A program made the position numbers and the translations under genes. Below, piece by piece: positions 6,447-6,476 of a stretch of 6,476 nucleotides of DNA. The stretch is taken from positions 1 through 6,476 of the forward strand of contig JAJFTY010000198.1 of assembly GCA_021372695.1 (NCBI GenBank), read 5' to 3'. Numbering within the stretch: the first letter of the stretch is position 1; each line of letters starts with the position of its first letter. The DNA comes from Deltaproteobacteria bacterium (GTDB taxonomy: Bacteria > Desulfobacterota > Syntrophia > Syntrophales > UBA5619). Below the pieces are notes generated by a model that was not told where the DNA came from, ran no database searches, and saw only the letters and a list, made by a program, of their open reading frames with translations.

Positions 6447-6464
6447 CCCAAAACACTTGACTGA
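6436..6464 (+). pseudogene. Displaced 3' end of the DUF1638 gene
   Basis: After the repeat the bases read, in the DUF1638 frame, (E)MFL-PKTLD then TGA at 6462-6464. Joined to the upstream part at the repeat this gives a natural ending ...ITQEMFLPKTLD, predicting a 234-residue native protein. It is no longer translated as part of the gene, because the IS supplies a stop at 5698-5700. Confidence 0.65.
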
Positions 6465-6471
6465 AAGGAGG
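6465..6471 (+). promoter_or_regulatory. Strong Shine-Dalgarno for a gene starting just beyond the window
   Basis: AAGGAGG follows immediately after the displaced TGA. With normal 5-9 nt spacing the start codon would lie at about 6477-6481, outside the window. This implies that the operon continued past DUF1638 with another tightly spaced gene, now separated from its upstream promoter by the IS. Confidence 0.6.
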
Positions 6472-6476
6472 AAGAC

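Overview
The window carries a tetrahydrofolate (THF) one-carbon gene cluster, all on the + strand, that has been hit by insertion sequences at both ends. In order it reads: a 29-codon tail of an unidentified gene; a short remnant of an IS1595-type element; the C-terminal two thirds of a methyl-THF:corrinoid methyltransferase (AcsE-like); complete fhs (formate-THF ligase); complete folD (methylene-THF dehydrogenase/cyclohydrolase); a complete metF-type methylene-THF reductase fused to a cysteine-rich MTHFR C-terminal domain; a DUF1638 gene; and a nearly complete IS1595-type element on the - strand. The last bases hold the displaced 3' end of the DUF1638 gene and a strong Shine-Dalgarno for a gene that must start just past the window.

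The genes make up the methyl branch of the Wood-Ljungdahl pathway: formate -> formyl-THF (Fhs) -> methenyl/methylene-THF (FolD) -> methyl-THF (MetF) -> methyl transfer to a corrinoid protein (AcsE-like). Gaps are very short (12 bp, 64 bp, 11 bp and 6 bp), so fhs-folD-metF-DUF1638 is very probably one operon. Gene content, the high-GC fhs and folD, and the form of the MetF fusion suggest an anaerobic Desulfobacterota-type bacterium (syntroph or sulfate reducer) or a similar acetogenic lineage. That is inferred from gene families, not shown by a marker gene.

The most informative signal is the IS insertion history. The right-hand element interrupts the last codons of the DUF1638 gene. An 11-bp direct repeat flanks it, and joining the flanks restores an open frame ending ...QEMFLPKTLD-stop, followed at once by AAGGAGG. 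The IS supplies a replacement ending (...QEMFLGLD-stop), so the protein is almost unchanged in length. On the left, about 45 bp of the 5' end of a related IS lie in the opposite orientation and are joined in frame to the acsE fragment, which lacks roughly its first 85-90 residues. The two IS ends form an inverted pair around about 6.3 kb.

I found no RNA gene, CRISPR array or clear defence system. The best candidate for undescribed biology is the DUF1638 protein tied to the MetF fusion in a THF operon. Its function is not known to me.
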